A DNA stretch of 21,758 nt from JAHJEM01 sp043805315 (GCA_043805315.1 JAZDID010000019.1:1-21758), one strand, 5' to 3'. Shown: positions 1-5,632, numbered from the stretch's first letter. A program made the numbers and translations. The notes: generated by a model from the sequence alone, not told the origin.

Positions 1-3
1 TCT

Positions 4-69
4 CGAGCGGGGGAACCCCGCCTTCAAAGGCGGGGTATTCTGACCGCTTCGCGGTCACCCCCGCTCTCG
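4..69. repeat. three-way palindromic structure at the tnpA 3' end
   Basis: An outer inverted repeat, CGAGCGGGGG (4-13) against CCCCCGCTCTCG (58-69, with two extra bases), encloses two hairpins: CCCCGCC/GGCGGGG (16-35) and TGACCGC/GCGGTCA (41-57). The second contains the tnpA stop codon. This is probably the right-end recognition structure of the insertion sequence, but its extent into coding DNA is unusual. Confidence 0.6.
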
Positions 70-522
70 AACGAGCATTGTTTGCGTTTCGCGACAGACC
101 GCGAACTGGTTGTGGCTGCTGTTTCGGATGTAATTATCAATGACACCTGCATTCACGTTTCCCACGCTTCTTGAGAACCGCCACCTGCTCCATAAATGAG
201 GGCCATCATGTCCCGCAGCCACAGAACGTCTCCATCCATCAAAGCGCAGGAAAAACCTCCGGCTCGTGTACCCTTTAAACAACTGCGCGAGACGCGCAGG
301 ACTCATTGTCGGAGGCATCTCCAAAAACAAATGCACATGATCAGGCATGACCTGCATGGCATACACACCCACCTGGTAACGAAGAGCGGCCTCTTCCAGA
401 TACGCCACCAGTGCATCACGACAAATGTCGTGATGAAAAAACTTCAAGTTGTACTTGGTCCTAAACACTACATGAAACGCATTCTGACCCACAGAATGCG
501 AATACATCTTCAGTCTTAACAT
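55..522 (-). CDS. tnpA: IS200-type Y1 (HUH) transposase TnpA
   Basis: A 155-aa single-strand DNA transposase of the Y1/HUH class, which cuts and joins DNA through a covalent phosphotyrosine link. The HUH motif is H62-V-H64 in MPDHVHLF. The catalytic tyrosine is Y131 in VIDNYIRNS, after the family-typical block WSR...SVGNV. The length is normal for IS200 TnpA (about 130-155 aa). I chose ATG 522 because GAGGTGGT lies 5 nt upstream and a TATA-like box (543-551) precedes it; the longer GTG frame at 537 would begin inside that site. The residue four after the tyrosine is Ser135. In IS608 TnpA a Gln at this position helps bind the metal, so activity is uncertain. The stop codon lies inside the right-end hairpin. 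Confidence 0.85.
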   Translation of the reverse strand: MLRLKMYSHSVGQNAFHVVFRTKYNLKFFHHDICRDALVAYLEEAALRYQVGVYAMQVMPDHVHLFLEMPPTMSPARLAQLFKGYTSRRFFLRFDGWRRSVAAGHDGPHLWSRWRFSRSVGNVNAGVIDNYIRNSSHNQFAVCRETQTMLVRERG

Positions 523-589
523 TCTATACCACCTCACGAAAAATTTTTATACTCTTGGCGGTATAGCTCACGCTATCTTAAACATAAAG

Positions 590-621
590 AAAGGTGCGCC
601 CGCTACGCCGCGCGCACCTTT
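590..621. repeat. left-end hairpin of the IS200-like element
   Basis: A perfect 10-bp inverted repeat, AAAGGTGCGC (590-599) and GCGCACCTTT (612-621), around a 12-base loop, followed by a T-rich run. It lies about 70 bp before tnpA. In IS200 elements such a hairpin can serve as the left-end recognition site or can limit read-through transcription into tnpA. Which applies here is not visible. Confidence 0.5.
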
Positions 622-663
622 TCTTCTTTTCAGAGCTTAAAAATGTTTTCCACACGTCTTCCC

Positions 664-707
664 CCTCGCCCTCAAAGGGCCGAGGCACCCACCATACCCC
701 GTGGGTG
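664..707. repeat. two tandem hairpins upstream of the IS200-like element
   Basis: CCTCG-CCC (664-671) pairs with GGG-c-CGAGG (677-685) around the loop TCAAA. It is followed directly by CACCCAC (686-692)/GTGGGTG (701-707). The loop TCAAA also occurs in the right-end hairpin at 16-35, so this could be a remnant end of a related element. Confidence 0.4.
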
Positions 708-751
708 GGGACAATCAGATAAAGAATGAGAGAGGCGGGCGTATACGATTC

Positions 752-805
752 ACTGAGAGGTCGGTCGTGCATGGTTGCACAAAGATGTTATCAAATCCTC
801 TCAGT
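752..805. repeat. nested inverted repeat before the membrane protein gene
   Basis: ACTGAGAGG (752-760) and CCTCTCAGT (797-805) form a perfect 9-bp inverted repeat. Between them lies a second hairpin, GTGCA (767-771)/TGCAC (776-780). It ends ten bases before the TATA-like box of the next gene, so it could be an operator or the 3' structure of a short transcript. No gene is visible between 631 and 844. Confidence 0.4.
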
Positions 806-814
806 TCGCGAAAG

Positions 815-823
815 ATTAATAAA
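815..823 (+). promoter_or_regulatory. TATA-like box for the polytopic membrane protein
   Basis: TTAATAAAT is centred 26 bp before ATG 845, which supports a leaderless transcript starting at that ATG rather than an upstream in-frame start. Confidence 0.5.
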
Positions 824-844
824 TGGCGAGTCCTCATCAGGAGC

Positions 845-1318
845 ATGGATTTCCTTATCTATCTCATAAGCCTTCTCCTGACGACTATTGCAGGTTTTGT
901 CGGCCTGCTCATCGCACATAACTCTGCTGAAGAGCTCAGGCCAGGAAAGAGATATTTCGGCTTTGCAGAGCGCAGTGTCATTATCCTCCTGTTTATCATC
1001 TATTTCCTCTTCTTTCAGTTCGACATCATTCCATTCATGGTCTTGGCTGTGCTCGTGATCGCGATGCTTGTCGTGAACAGGTATGTCTTCTCTGCCATGG
1101 TCCTGGGCATTGTGCTTGCGTTCTTTGTCAAGGACGAGCTTGCATTCTTCCTTGCCGCTTCGCTCATCATGATTTTCTTTTTCATAACAGCATCCACTCT
1201 CTATCGTGCCTATCTTGAGAAGCATATTGGGTTCAGGAAGCTGTCTCTCACTCTTCTCATGAATTCGGCGCTGTTTCTTGCCGTTGGTTTGGCAGGATTT
1301 TTCATCTATACTCACTGA
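845..1318 (+). CDS. polytopic membrane protein, unknown function
   Basis: This 157-aa protein is almost entirely hydrophobic, with about six predicted membrane segments near residues 3-24, 44-60, 62-78, 80-96, 98-117 and 133-154. A short charged loop (HNSAEELRPGKRYFG) follows the first segment and another (YRAYLEKHIGFRK) precedes the last. I recognise no family motif. The frame is open back to 701, but those residues are polar and low in hydrophobicity. A TATA-like box at 815-823 fits a leaderless start at ATG 845. It is followed by an intergenic hairpin and the 3' end of tRNA-Arg on the other strand. The reading frame is convincing from its membrane pattern; the role is unknown. Confidence 0.7.
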   Translation: MDFLIYLISLLLTTIAGFVGLLIAHNSAEELRPGKRYFGFAERSVIILLFIIYFLFFQFDIIPFMVLAVLVIAMLVVNRYVFSAMVLGIVLAFFVKDELAFFLAASLIMIFFFITASTLYRAYLEKHIGFRKLSLTLLMNSALFLAVGLAGFFIYTH

Positions 1319-1351
1319 CAAAATAAGTTATCCAATTGTTGTCAGTTCGTA

Positions 1352-1397
1352 ATAGTGGGCGACTTAGGCATGGATAAAAAATTGTGTCACCCACTAT
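1352..1397. repeat. hairpin between the membrane protein gene and tRNA-Arg
   Basis: ATAGTGGGCGAC (1352-1363) pairs with GTCACCCACTAT (1386-1397) over 12 positions with one mismatch, around an A/T-rich loop. It lies between two convergent transcription units. A similar hairpin, AGTGGGAC/GTCCCACT, lies after tRNA-Leu at 11069-11108. Confidence 0.5.
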
Positions 1398-1440
1398 AAG
1401 TCTTGGCTTCAGAAAAGGAAATGATCAGGGTTTCTGGTTT

Positions 1441-1480
1441 CTGCTGCACAGCAGGCTCTGCTCAGCCCGCTGCCGGCAGC
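1441..1480. repeat. two small palindromes after tRNA-Arg
   Basis: CTGCTG-CA-CAGCAG (1441-1454) and the perfect 12-bp palindrome GCTGCCGGCAGC (1469-1480) lie just after the tRNA 3' end on its strand. They could shape or end the tRNA transcript, since no oligo-T run follows this tRNA. Confidence 0.35.
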
Positions 1481-1483
1481 TTC

Positions 1484-1557
1484 TGCCTCCACCGAGATTT
1501 GAACTCGGGTTACAAGGTCCGCAACCTCGCGTCCTATCCAGGCTAGACTATGGAGGC
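1484..1557 (-). tRNA. tRNA-Arg (anticodon GCG)
   Basis: A full cloverleaf on the minus strand: acceptor GCCTCCA/TGGAGGC, D stem GTCT/GGAC, anticodon stem CGAGG/CCTTG with loop TTGCGGA, a 4-nt variable loop, T stem CCGAG/CTCGG with loop TTCAAAT, and discriminator A. The anticodon GCG reads the arginine codons CGC and CGU. There is no intron and CCA is not encoded. An A/T-rich box lies 24-33 bp upstream (1581-1590). Confidence 0.95.
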
Positions 1558-1580
1558 GTGGGAGTGATAAACTGCAAGGG

Positions 1581-1590
1581 TTTAAAAAAT
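1581..1590 (-). promoter_or_regulatory. TATA-like box for tRNA-Arg
   Basis: ATTTTTTAAA on the minus strand, 24-33 bp before the mature tRNA 5' end. Confidence 0.5.
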
Positions 1591-1627
1591 TTTGTTATTC
1601 TTACCTTTTGAAAATATTTGCTAAAAA

Positions 1628-1635
1628 TTTATAAA
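1628..1635 (+). promoter_or_regulatory. TATA box for the 80-aa helical protein
   Basis: TTTATAAA predicts a start near 1658. That leaves a leader of about 30 nt carrying the ribosome-binding site GAGGTGGT at 1677-1684. Confidence 0.6.
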
Positions 1636-1688
1636 GAAAGACAGTACAGCATCAGCAACACGCAATCAGTCTACGCGAGGTGGTTTTG

Positions 1689-1931
1689 ATGGTTGATTTC
1701 GACAAAGGCTATCATGATATCCATGATAAGGTGCATGACATGGAGGAGGCTCTGAGGCAACTCGTGGAATACAAGGCGACATATGACCGATTGAAGCAGA
1801 AAGGAAAAAGGAGCGCGAAAGAACAGAAGGAATACGAGGATGCATTTGCTGAGATGAAGAAGCGCATCTATGACATCCGTTCCTGGTGTTCGTACATTGT
1901 CCAGACTGTTAACCAGATGAACCTCAAGTAG
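1689..1931 (+). CDS. small helical protein, unknown function
   Basis: An 80-aa, highly charged protein, probably all alpha-helical, with heptad-like spacing (HDKVHDMEEALRQLVEYK) that suggests a helical hairpin or coiled coil. I recognise no family. The start is ATG 1689: GAGGTGGT at 1677-1684 lies 4 nt upstream, while the longer GTG frame at 1680 would begin inside that ribosome-binding site. The TATA box at 1628-1635 gives it its own promoter. The C-terminal part has one tryptophan-cysteine pair (RSWCSYIV). A winged-helix regulator gene follows 176 bp later on the same strand with separate promoters. Confidence 0.7.
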   Translation: MVDFDKGYHDIHDKVHDMEEALRQLVEYKATYDRLKQKGKRSAKEQKEYEDAFAEMKKRIYDIRSWCSYIVQTVNQMNLK

Positions 1932-1947
1932 GAAAAAAGCAAAATCA

Positions 1948-1964
1948 AAAAATATATAAAGGAA
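1948..1964 (+). promoter_or_regulatory. first copy of a duplicated promoter
   Basis: The 17-nt sequence AAAAATATATAAAGGAA, containing a TATA box, occurs here and again at 2042-2058. A transcript from this copy would start near 1982, 126 nt before the regulator gene, and would pass a hairpin at 2014-2028. Confidence 0.5.
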
Positions 1965-2013
1965 GGACATCATAATATTTTCCGTCGGGGATGATAGAAG
2001 GACATTGTGTTTC

Positions 2014-2028
2014 GTGGGATTTTCCCGC
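2014..2028 (+). terminator. hairpin followed by a T-rich run (possible terminator or leader structure)
   Basis: GTGGGA (2014-2019) pairs with TCCCGC (2023-2028) over six bp with one G-U pair and a TTT loop, followed by ATTTTAAAA. It could end a transcript of about 50 nt from the promoter at 1948-1964. Confidence 0.35.
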
Positions 2029-2041
2029 ATTTTAAAAAGCG

Positions 2042-2058
2042 AAAAATATATAAAGGAA
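2042..2058 (+). promoter_or_regulatory. second copy of the duplicated promoter, before the winged-helix gene
   Basis: Identical over 17 nt to 1948-1964. Its TATA box at 2047-2054 predicts a start near 2076 and a 30-nt leader for the gene at 2108. Confidence 0.5.
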
Positions 2059-2071
2059 AGTAGATTTCACA

Positions 2072-2098
2072 GCATATATACCGAATAACATATATTGC
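2072..2098. promoter_or_regulatory. A/T-rich dyad before the winged-helix gene, possible operator
   Basis: GCATATAT (2072-2079) and ATATATTGC (2090-2098) form an imperfect dyad over the predicted start site of the regulator gene. Small winged-helix regulators often bind such a site in front of their own gene. That use here is inference. Confidence 0.35.
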
Positions 2099-2107
2099 AG
2101 GGGGATT

Positions 2108-2380
2108 ATGGTGAAAACATCAAAGATATTCAATGTGTTTCTGCGAGAAAAGCCAGCAATGATGCTCATATCCCTCTTGAACAAGAATGCGGACATGTAT
2201 GCCAGCAACTTGGCAAAGCAGGTTGACTGCACGTATTCCCATGTGGTCAAGATATTGCAGGAGATGCAGAAAGCAGGCTTGATCGGGTTTGAGAAGCAGG
2301 GAAGGCTGAAAGTATTGACGTTGACCAAGAAGGGAGAAGAGGTTGCCAAGAGCATCGAGTCGATCAAGGCGAACCTTTGA
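2108..2380 (+). CDS. winged helix-turn-helix transcriptional regulator
   Basis: A 90-aa protein that is essentially one winged helix-turn-helix domain. It has a first helix (PAMMLISLLNKN), a helix-turn-helix (MYASNLAKQVDCTYSHVVKI), a helix QEMQKAGLIGF, and a wing strand pair around EKQGRLKVLTLTKKG, ending in a dimer-type helix. Length and layout match small MarR/ArsR-like archaeal regulators. No metal or ligand site is visible. The start ATG 2108 has GGGGGATT just upstream. Two promoter copies and an A/T-rich dyad precede it, which suggests autoregulation. It converges with the zinc-ribbon gene. Confidence 0.8.
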   Translation: MVKTSKIFNVFLREKPAMMLISLLNKNADMYASNLAKQVDCTYSHVVKILQEMQKAGLIGFEKQGRLKVLTLTKKGEEVAKSIESIKANL

Positions 2381-2406
2381 GTTGATTTTTCATATAGTTT
2401 TTTCAA
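2381..2406. terminator. possible shared terminator between convergent genes
   Basis: GTTGA (2381-2385) and TCAAC (2402-2406) flank a segment rich in T on both strands, right after the regulator stop codon. Confidence 0.35.
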
Positions 2407-2444
2407 CAAGAAAATGGAACACATAACAGCTGCAAAGCTCTTAA

Positions 2445-2870
2445 TCACTCATCCTCATCCATATCCTCACCGCCTTTCTTCTTCGGGGACTTCATCTTCT
2501 TGGTGATGTCGATGTTCGCTTTGCATTTCTGGCATTGTACGCGGATGGTCTTGACTCCCTCGATTGATTTGCGCTTGAATGGCGCTTCAAGCTCTCCTGC
2601 ATTTCCGCATTTCGGGCAGGTGTACTGGATACTGGCTGTCAAGGTGTCTTCATACGCAACCTTTTCCACAGTATACTTGCAACTCGGGCAGACATACTCT
2701 TTTGCCCTGATCTTGACCTTGCCGTTCTCCTTTGGCTTGCCCATCTTTGCCTTCTTGCACTTTGGGCAGTCTTCTTTGAAGACCCAGCAGACGACCTTGC
2801 CTTTCAAGCCAATTAGCCTTCTCGTGAAATAGATAACCTCGTCCATGCTGTCAGGAAAGCGCAATGACAT
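2445..2870 (-). CDS. zinc-ribbon-like protein with four CxxC motifs
   Basis: A 141-aa protein with four CxxC knuckles: C35PKC38, C61PSC64, C85PKC88 and C113QKC116. Spaced 21-25 residues apart, they fit two zinc ribbons, each built from two knuckles. Another cysteine is at C28. Lysine is abundant and the tail is acidic (GGEDMDEDE). Such domains bind nucleic acid or act as parts of transcription and translation machines; a specific role cannot be assigned. Start ATG 2870 has AGGTGATT upstream on the minus strand. A TATA-like box lies at 2956-2963. It converges with the winged-helix gene. Confidence 0.75.
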   Translation of the reverse strand: MSLRFPDSMDEVIYFTRRLIGLKGKVVCWVFKEDCPKCKKAKMGKPKENGKVKIRAKEYVCPSCKYTVEKVAYEDTLTASIQYTCPKCGNAGELEAPFKRKSIEGVKTIRVQCQKCKANIDITKKMKSPKKKGGEDMDEDE

Positions 2871-2955
2871 GGAATCACCTCGAATGTTAGCTGTTTGAAA
2901 CTGTTTATTTTCTTTGTTTTTCTTTGTAATTGTTTATTTTCTGATGGCGTGGTTG

Positions 2956-2963
2956 TTTATATG
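2956..2963 (-). promoter_or_regulatory. TATA-like box for the zinc-ribbon gene
   Basis: ATATAAAC on the minus strand predicts a start near 2933, leaving a leader of about 60 nt before ATG 2870. Confidence 0.4.
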
Positions 2964-3042
2964 TCTTTCTAAAAAAAGGAATGATATAGAAAACTAATTG
3001 CCTATGTTATTTTCAATTATGCGCCTTTGGTGGCGGTGCGAC

Positions 3043-3092
3043 GGACACAAACTACATTCTCAATGTGAATCCGAATGAAGTAGTTTGTGTCC
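3043..3092. repeat. hairpin hp1 of element A
   Basis: A perfect 13-bp stem, GGACACAAACTAC with its complement at 3080-3092, around a 24-nt loop. Its sequence is not shared with element B, although a hairpin occupies the same place there. The stem start resembles hp2 (GGACAAAAACT). Confidence 0.85.
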
Positions 3093-3093
3093 T

Positions 3094-3128
3094 ATGCGAC
3101 ACCCCGTAGGGGCCATCCCCCGTCGCAT
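3094..3128 (+). repeat. motif X1, G/C-cluster structure in element A
   Basis: Stem ATGCGAC (3094-3100)/GTCGCAT (3122-3128) encloses ACCCCGTAGGGG, which folds as CCCC-GTA-GGGG, then CCATCCCCC. The matching copy in element B (10666-10700) has stem ATTCGGC/GCCGAAT, with two compensating base-pair changes. Confidence 0.75.
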
Positions 3129-3151
3129 CGCACGCCACCACGGCGCAGACA

Positions 3152-3180
3152 TGCCTGGGGTTGCGCCCTCCGGGCTGGCA
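3152..3180 (-). repeat. motif X2, second G/C-cluster structure in element A
   Basis: On the minus strand TGCC...GGCA encloses AGCCCGGAGGGCGCAACCCC. This is the same layout as X1 (C-run, G-N-A loop, G-run, second C-run), in opposite orientation and with different closing bases. Confidence 0.55.
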
Positions 3181-3184
3181 CGTA

Positions 3185-3241
3185 GGACAAAAACTGCCTA
3201 TCGATTGGCTGGGTTCTGTACGCTGTAGGCAGTTTTTGTCC
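3185..3241. repeat. hairpin hp2 of element A
   Basis: A perfect 16-bp stem, GGACAAAAACTGCCTA (3185-3200) and its complement at 3226-3241, around a 25-nt loop. Confidence 0.85.
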
Positions 3242-3326
3242 GTCTGCCGCCGTAGTGGTGGCGTGCATCTCCCGCATAAAGAAAATGATGAGAAAAATTG
3301 ACTTTACCTGAATTCATAATGCCAAT

Positions 3327-3335
3327 ATTTAAAAA
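3327..3335 (+). promoter_or_regulatory. TATA-like box for tRNA-Thr
   Basis: ATTTAAAAA lies 25-33 bp before the tRNA 5' end at 3360. Confidence 0.55.
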
Positions 3336-3359
3336 CAATCTGGAGTTTTCTTCCTGCAT

Positions 3360-3431
3360 GCCTCTGTAGCTCAGTGGTGGAGCGCGTGCTTGGTAAGCAC
3401 GAGGTCCCGAGTTCGATCCTCGGCAGAGGCT
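3360..3431 (+). tRNA. tRNA-Thr (anticodon GGT)
   Basis: A cloverleaf with acceptor GCCTCTG/CAGAGGC, D stem GCTC/GAGC, anticodon stem CGTGC/GCACG with loop TTGGTAA, T stem CCGAG/CTCGG with loop TTCGATC, and discriminator T. The anticodon GGT reads the threonine codon ACC. There is no intron and CCA is not encoded. Repeat element A ends 92 bp upstream. Confidence 0.95.
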
Positions 3432-3472
3432 GCTCAGATTTCTTCATTCTGTAATGGTCATGAGGAGAAATA

Positions 3473-3480
3473 TTTATATA
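3473..3480 (+). promoter_or_regulatory. TATA box for the 574-aa protein
   Basis: TTTATATA predicts transcription from about 3500-3505. This is after the in-frame ATG at 3497 and before ATG 3530, so it favours the second start. Confidence 0.55.
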
Positions 3481-3529
3481 CAAGCGGGCTATTCTGATGT
3501 CAATTATCTTGGAATTCGGGGGTGCAGAA

Positions 3530-5254
3530 ATGCCAATGATGAAAGAGCCTGGAAGCAGTTGTTCATCAATCTTTGGAGGTTCAGCAGGAAAAACTAATGA
3601 ACCGACTGATAAAAAGGTTTCTGAGTTTGACGCGTTCAAGCAGCATCTTGAGCAGTTGGCAAAGCTCTATGATCAGGATCCTGGAAGAGCTATCCAGGTG
3701 GCGCTGCAGTATTCTCCAGAGGACATCGCTCATGGTGATGAAATGCTGACAAAGCTCAACTATCCCGGCACTCCGGAGTCAGGCCCTTCTCGTCTTGAGC
3801 AAGCTATCACTGTTCTTGAGCTGGATAGGAAGACATCAGGAGAGATCAAGGAAATGGCAGATTATTGGTGCAAGATACCGCTCTCGATCCAAGGATTGCA
3901 GGAGGTTGTGGATGCTGTCTATCCTCATGAAAAAAGGCATTGGTATTTCCTCAGAGATAACATACTTGACTCTTTTCATAGGATATTAGAGAAGTATGGC
4001 GTTGATGCCACAGAAGCAGATGTGCAGTTCTTCGGCGGTAGAATATATGGTGAGCCAAAGGTTCTTCGAGGATTCTCTGTCAAGGAGGCGTTGGACGCCC
4101 TTGACCCAAAATCAAATGAGGCAAACCAGTTGCTGAACCAACGCATTCTTGAAGGTTTTGATGACTGGAAGATCGCGCTCTGGCATGCGAAGAACAGGAC
4201 AGAGAACCAGAGGGAATATCTGCGGTTAGGTTTGACATCCATGGAAGCAGCTCAAAATTGTTCTCAAGATGACGTAAACAAGGTTTTTGATGTATTTGGC
4301 AGAAAGGCAAAGGAGTTCATCCAGGCAGATCTTCTCCTGTTCAAGTATCTGGTTGAACAGGCAGCCATTCCGCAGATGAAAGAGTATTTCAGAGCAGCGG
4401 GTGAGGATTTCAGCCTGTTGGAAACAGTATTGGGAGCACAGCCAAGACCATCCCCTGAAGCAATGCGATATGTCCGCGAGATGTATAAACTGACAGACCC
4501 AGGAGAGATCCTCTCAAAGGCTTGCGTCATTGACACACCGCATGTGGAGCTGTTTTCTGTGAAAACTGACAATGCGGTTGAATTCACTGTATTGAGTTTC
4601 GCATATGATCAGGCCAAAGAAAAGTATCGCGTACAGACAGGCAAAGAAAAATATTCCCTTTGTCTGCACGAGTTCCTCCAGACCTATCCCGGAGATGTCC
4701 GGTTCTTCAGGTATGCAGACCCACTCAACTGGGAAGGAAAAACCACCAGGGAATTCGAGAGAATCCAGGCAATCGAGTCAAAGATGGGCTTTGACGCATT
4801 CGAGCAGCTTGGGGAGATTGAGAGAAAGGTTGAGCTTATCGCAGCCCTGCTGAACGCAGGATATGATGCTGATGATATCAGGACAGTCATCGAGAAAAAA
4901 GTCTCAAGCGGCGTTGTCACTAATTATGTCAGTAAACTCCAAGAGCCGCACATGCCTGTCGATGATTTGATCGCCTTGGTTCAAACATCTTGGGAAACGA
5001 CACCTGATACTGTTAACGAGTATGCTCCGGTGCTTGGCGAGGATAAGTTCCCGCACTCGCTGATTCCTGTCTTTGCAGAGAATAAGATGAAGCCGCATCA
5101 TCTCGCTTCATTCTTGAACCTCGTTGGTCTTGAAAGGTATTGGACCGTCAGCAGACATGCGGAAACGCGGTTTGATGTCATCAGGTTTGTCAACGACTAT
5201 AATGTCATGTTCAACAGGCAGCCGCGACAGGCTGAAAAGCCGGCGACAACATAA
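3530..5254 (+). CDS. 574-aa protein of unknown function
   Basis: A long soluble protein without a signal peptide or membrane segment. I recognise no family. After a Ser/Gly-rich start (SSCSSIFGGSAGK) it appears mostly alpha-helical, with repeated short helical units around residues 40-560 and a tail rich in Arg, Pro and Lys. The conserved-looking parts (EKRHWYFLRDN, FEPAEDLLLFKYL-like helices) have no catalytic signature I can name. I chose ATG 3530 because GGGGGTG lies 5 nt upstream and the TATA box predicts a start after the earlier ATG at 3497. It follows tRNA-Thr and stands alone. The reading frame is long and clearly real. Confidence 0.8.
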   Translation: MPMMKEPGSSCSSIFGGSAGKTNEPTDKKVSEFDAFKQHLEQLAKLYDQDPGRAIQVALQYSPEDIAHGDEMLTKLNYPGTPESGPSRLEQAITVLELDRKTSGEIKEMADYWCKIPLSIQGLQEVVDAVYPHEKRHWYFLRDNILDSFHRILEKYGVDATEADVQFFGGRIYGEPKVLRGFSVKEALDALDPKSNEANQLLNQRILEGFDDWKIALWHAKNRTENQREYLRLGLTSMEAAQNCSQDDVNKVFDVFGRKAKEFIQADLLLFKYLVEQAAIPQMKEYFRAAGEDFSLLETVLGAQPRPSPEAMRYVREMYKLTDPGEILSKACVIDTPHVELFSVKTDNAVEFTVLSFAYDQAKEKYRVQTGKEKYSLCLHEFLQTYPGDVRFFRYADPLNWEGKTTREFERIQAIESKMGFDAFEQLGEIERKVELIAALLNAGYDADDIRTVIEKKVSSGVVTNYVSKLQEPHMPVDDLIALVQTSWETTPDTVNEYAPVLGEDKFPHSLIPVFAENKMKPHHLASFLNLVGLERYWTVSRHAETRFDVIRFVNDYNVMFNRQPRQAEKPATT

Positions 5255-5287
5255 GACACATGAGCTTGAAAGAGAGAGATGAGTGCC

Positions 5288-5632
5288 TCACTCCTCCACG
5301 TCCTCAAGTATTCTCTCGACGCCCTCTATCCCTTCTGTTGTCTCTCTGATGATTCCCAGAAGATTAGGAAGGCTGTCCAGCGGGTTCACTTTGTAGACCA
5401 TGCAGAGCGGTATGGCATCGATGTTCTCTTCACGCACCGGGCTCTTGAATAATGAAGGATCCCTGATCAGGTAGCTGCCGATGATGACAGTGTCAGGGGA
5501 TATGAGTTTAATGTGGAAACCGAGCTGGCGTCCTTCTTTTCGGAAATGCTGGCATCCTTCAAGTTCTCCGTCATACTTGAAGCCATAGGACATAAGAGTG
5601 TACATGATGTCTTGCTTGTCAGGAAGAGGCAT
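5288..5632 (-). CDS. 114-aa protein of unknown function
   Basis: A small soluble alpha/beta protein. The sequence alternates short strands (GFHIKLISPDTVIIGSYLI, IPLCMVYKV) with a C-terminal helix that is strongly acidic (RETTEGIEGVERILEDVEE). I recognise no family. A TATA-like box (5657-5662, minus strand) lies about 28 bp before ATG 5632, which fits a leaderless transcript. It lies 33 bp from the convergent 574-aa gene and 85 bp downstream of the DUF72 gene on the same strand. Confidence 0.7.
   Translation of the reverse strand: MPLPDKQDIMYTLMSYGFKYDGELEGCQHFRKEGRQLGFHIKLISPDTVIIGSYLIRDPSLFKSPVREENIDAIPLCMVYKVNPLDSLPNLLGIIRETTEGIEGVERILEDVEE

Larger units (their letters stand above)
1..630 (-). 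mobile_element. IS200-like insertion sequence (boundaries approximate)
   Basis: A single Y1 transposase gene is flanked by hairpins, as in IS200/IS605 elements, which end in subterminal hairpins rather than terminal inverted repeats. On the 3' side of the gene are CCCCGCC(16-22)/GGCGGGG(29-35) and TGACCGC(41-47)/GCGGTCA(51-57). On the 5' side are ATAGC(563-567)/GCTAT(572-576) and a 10-bp stem at 590-599/612-621. No tnpB is present, so this is the IS200 type. The right end may extend past the window start, and the left boundary was not located because no second copy or empty site is visible. Confidence 0.6.
3021..3267 (+). repeat. repeat element A (structured, GC-rich, tRNA-proximal)
   Basis: A 247-bp noncoding element, GC-rich in an A/T-rich gap. 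Order: arm K1 (3021-3042), hairpin hp1 (13-bp perfect stem 3043-3055/3080-3092), motif X1 (3094-3128), arm K3 (3128-3149), motif X2 on the minus strand (3152-3180), hairpin hp2 (16-bp perfect stem 3185-3200/3226-3241), arm K4 (3242-3267). K3 is complementary to both K1 and K4. Element B (10608-10857, inverted) has the same arms with 21/22, 22/22 and 26/26 identity but different hairpin sequences. Both sit just before a tRNA gene. No open frame with protein-like content crosses it. Confidence 0.85.

Noticed and set aside
791..1321. A 176-aa minus-strand frame opposite the membrane protein
   Set aside because: Its composition (His, Asp, Lys and Glu in high number) is what the complement of a hydrophobic gene gives. 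The plus strand has membrane segments and a promoter.
1399..1483. A box C/D small RNA after tRNA-Arg
   Set aside because: Several CTGA strings are present on the minus strand but no matching RTGATGA box C.
1982..2033. A box C/D small RNA before the winged-helix gene
   Set aside because: GATGATAG resembles box C only loosely and no CTGA box D is at the right place. A short RNA is possible, but not this class on the evidence.
3101..3121. A G-quadruplex in motif X
   Set aside because: The runs of C and G alternate and pair with each other, so a hairpin is more likely than four runs on one strand.
3092..3277. A minus-strand frame across element A
   Set aside because: It runs through the conserved arms and hairpins and its residues mirror GC-rich palindromes. 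No promoter or ribosome-binding site.
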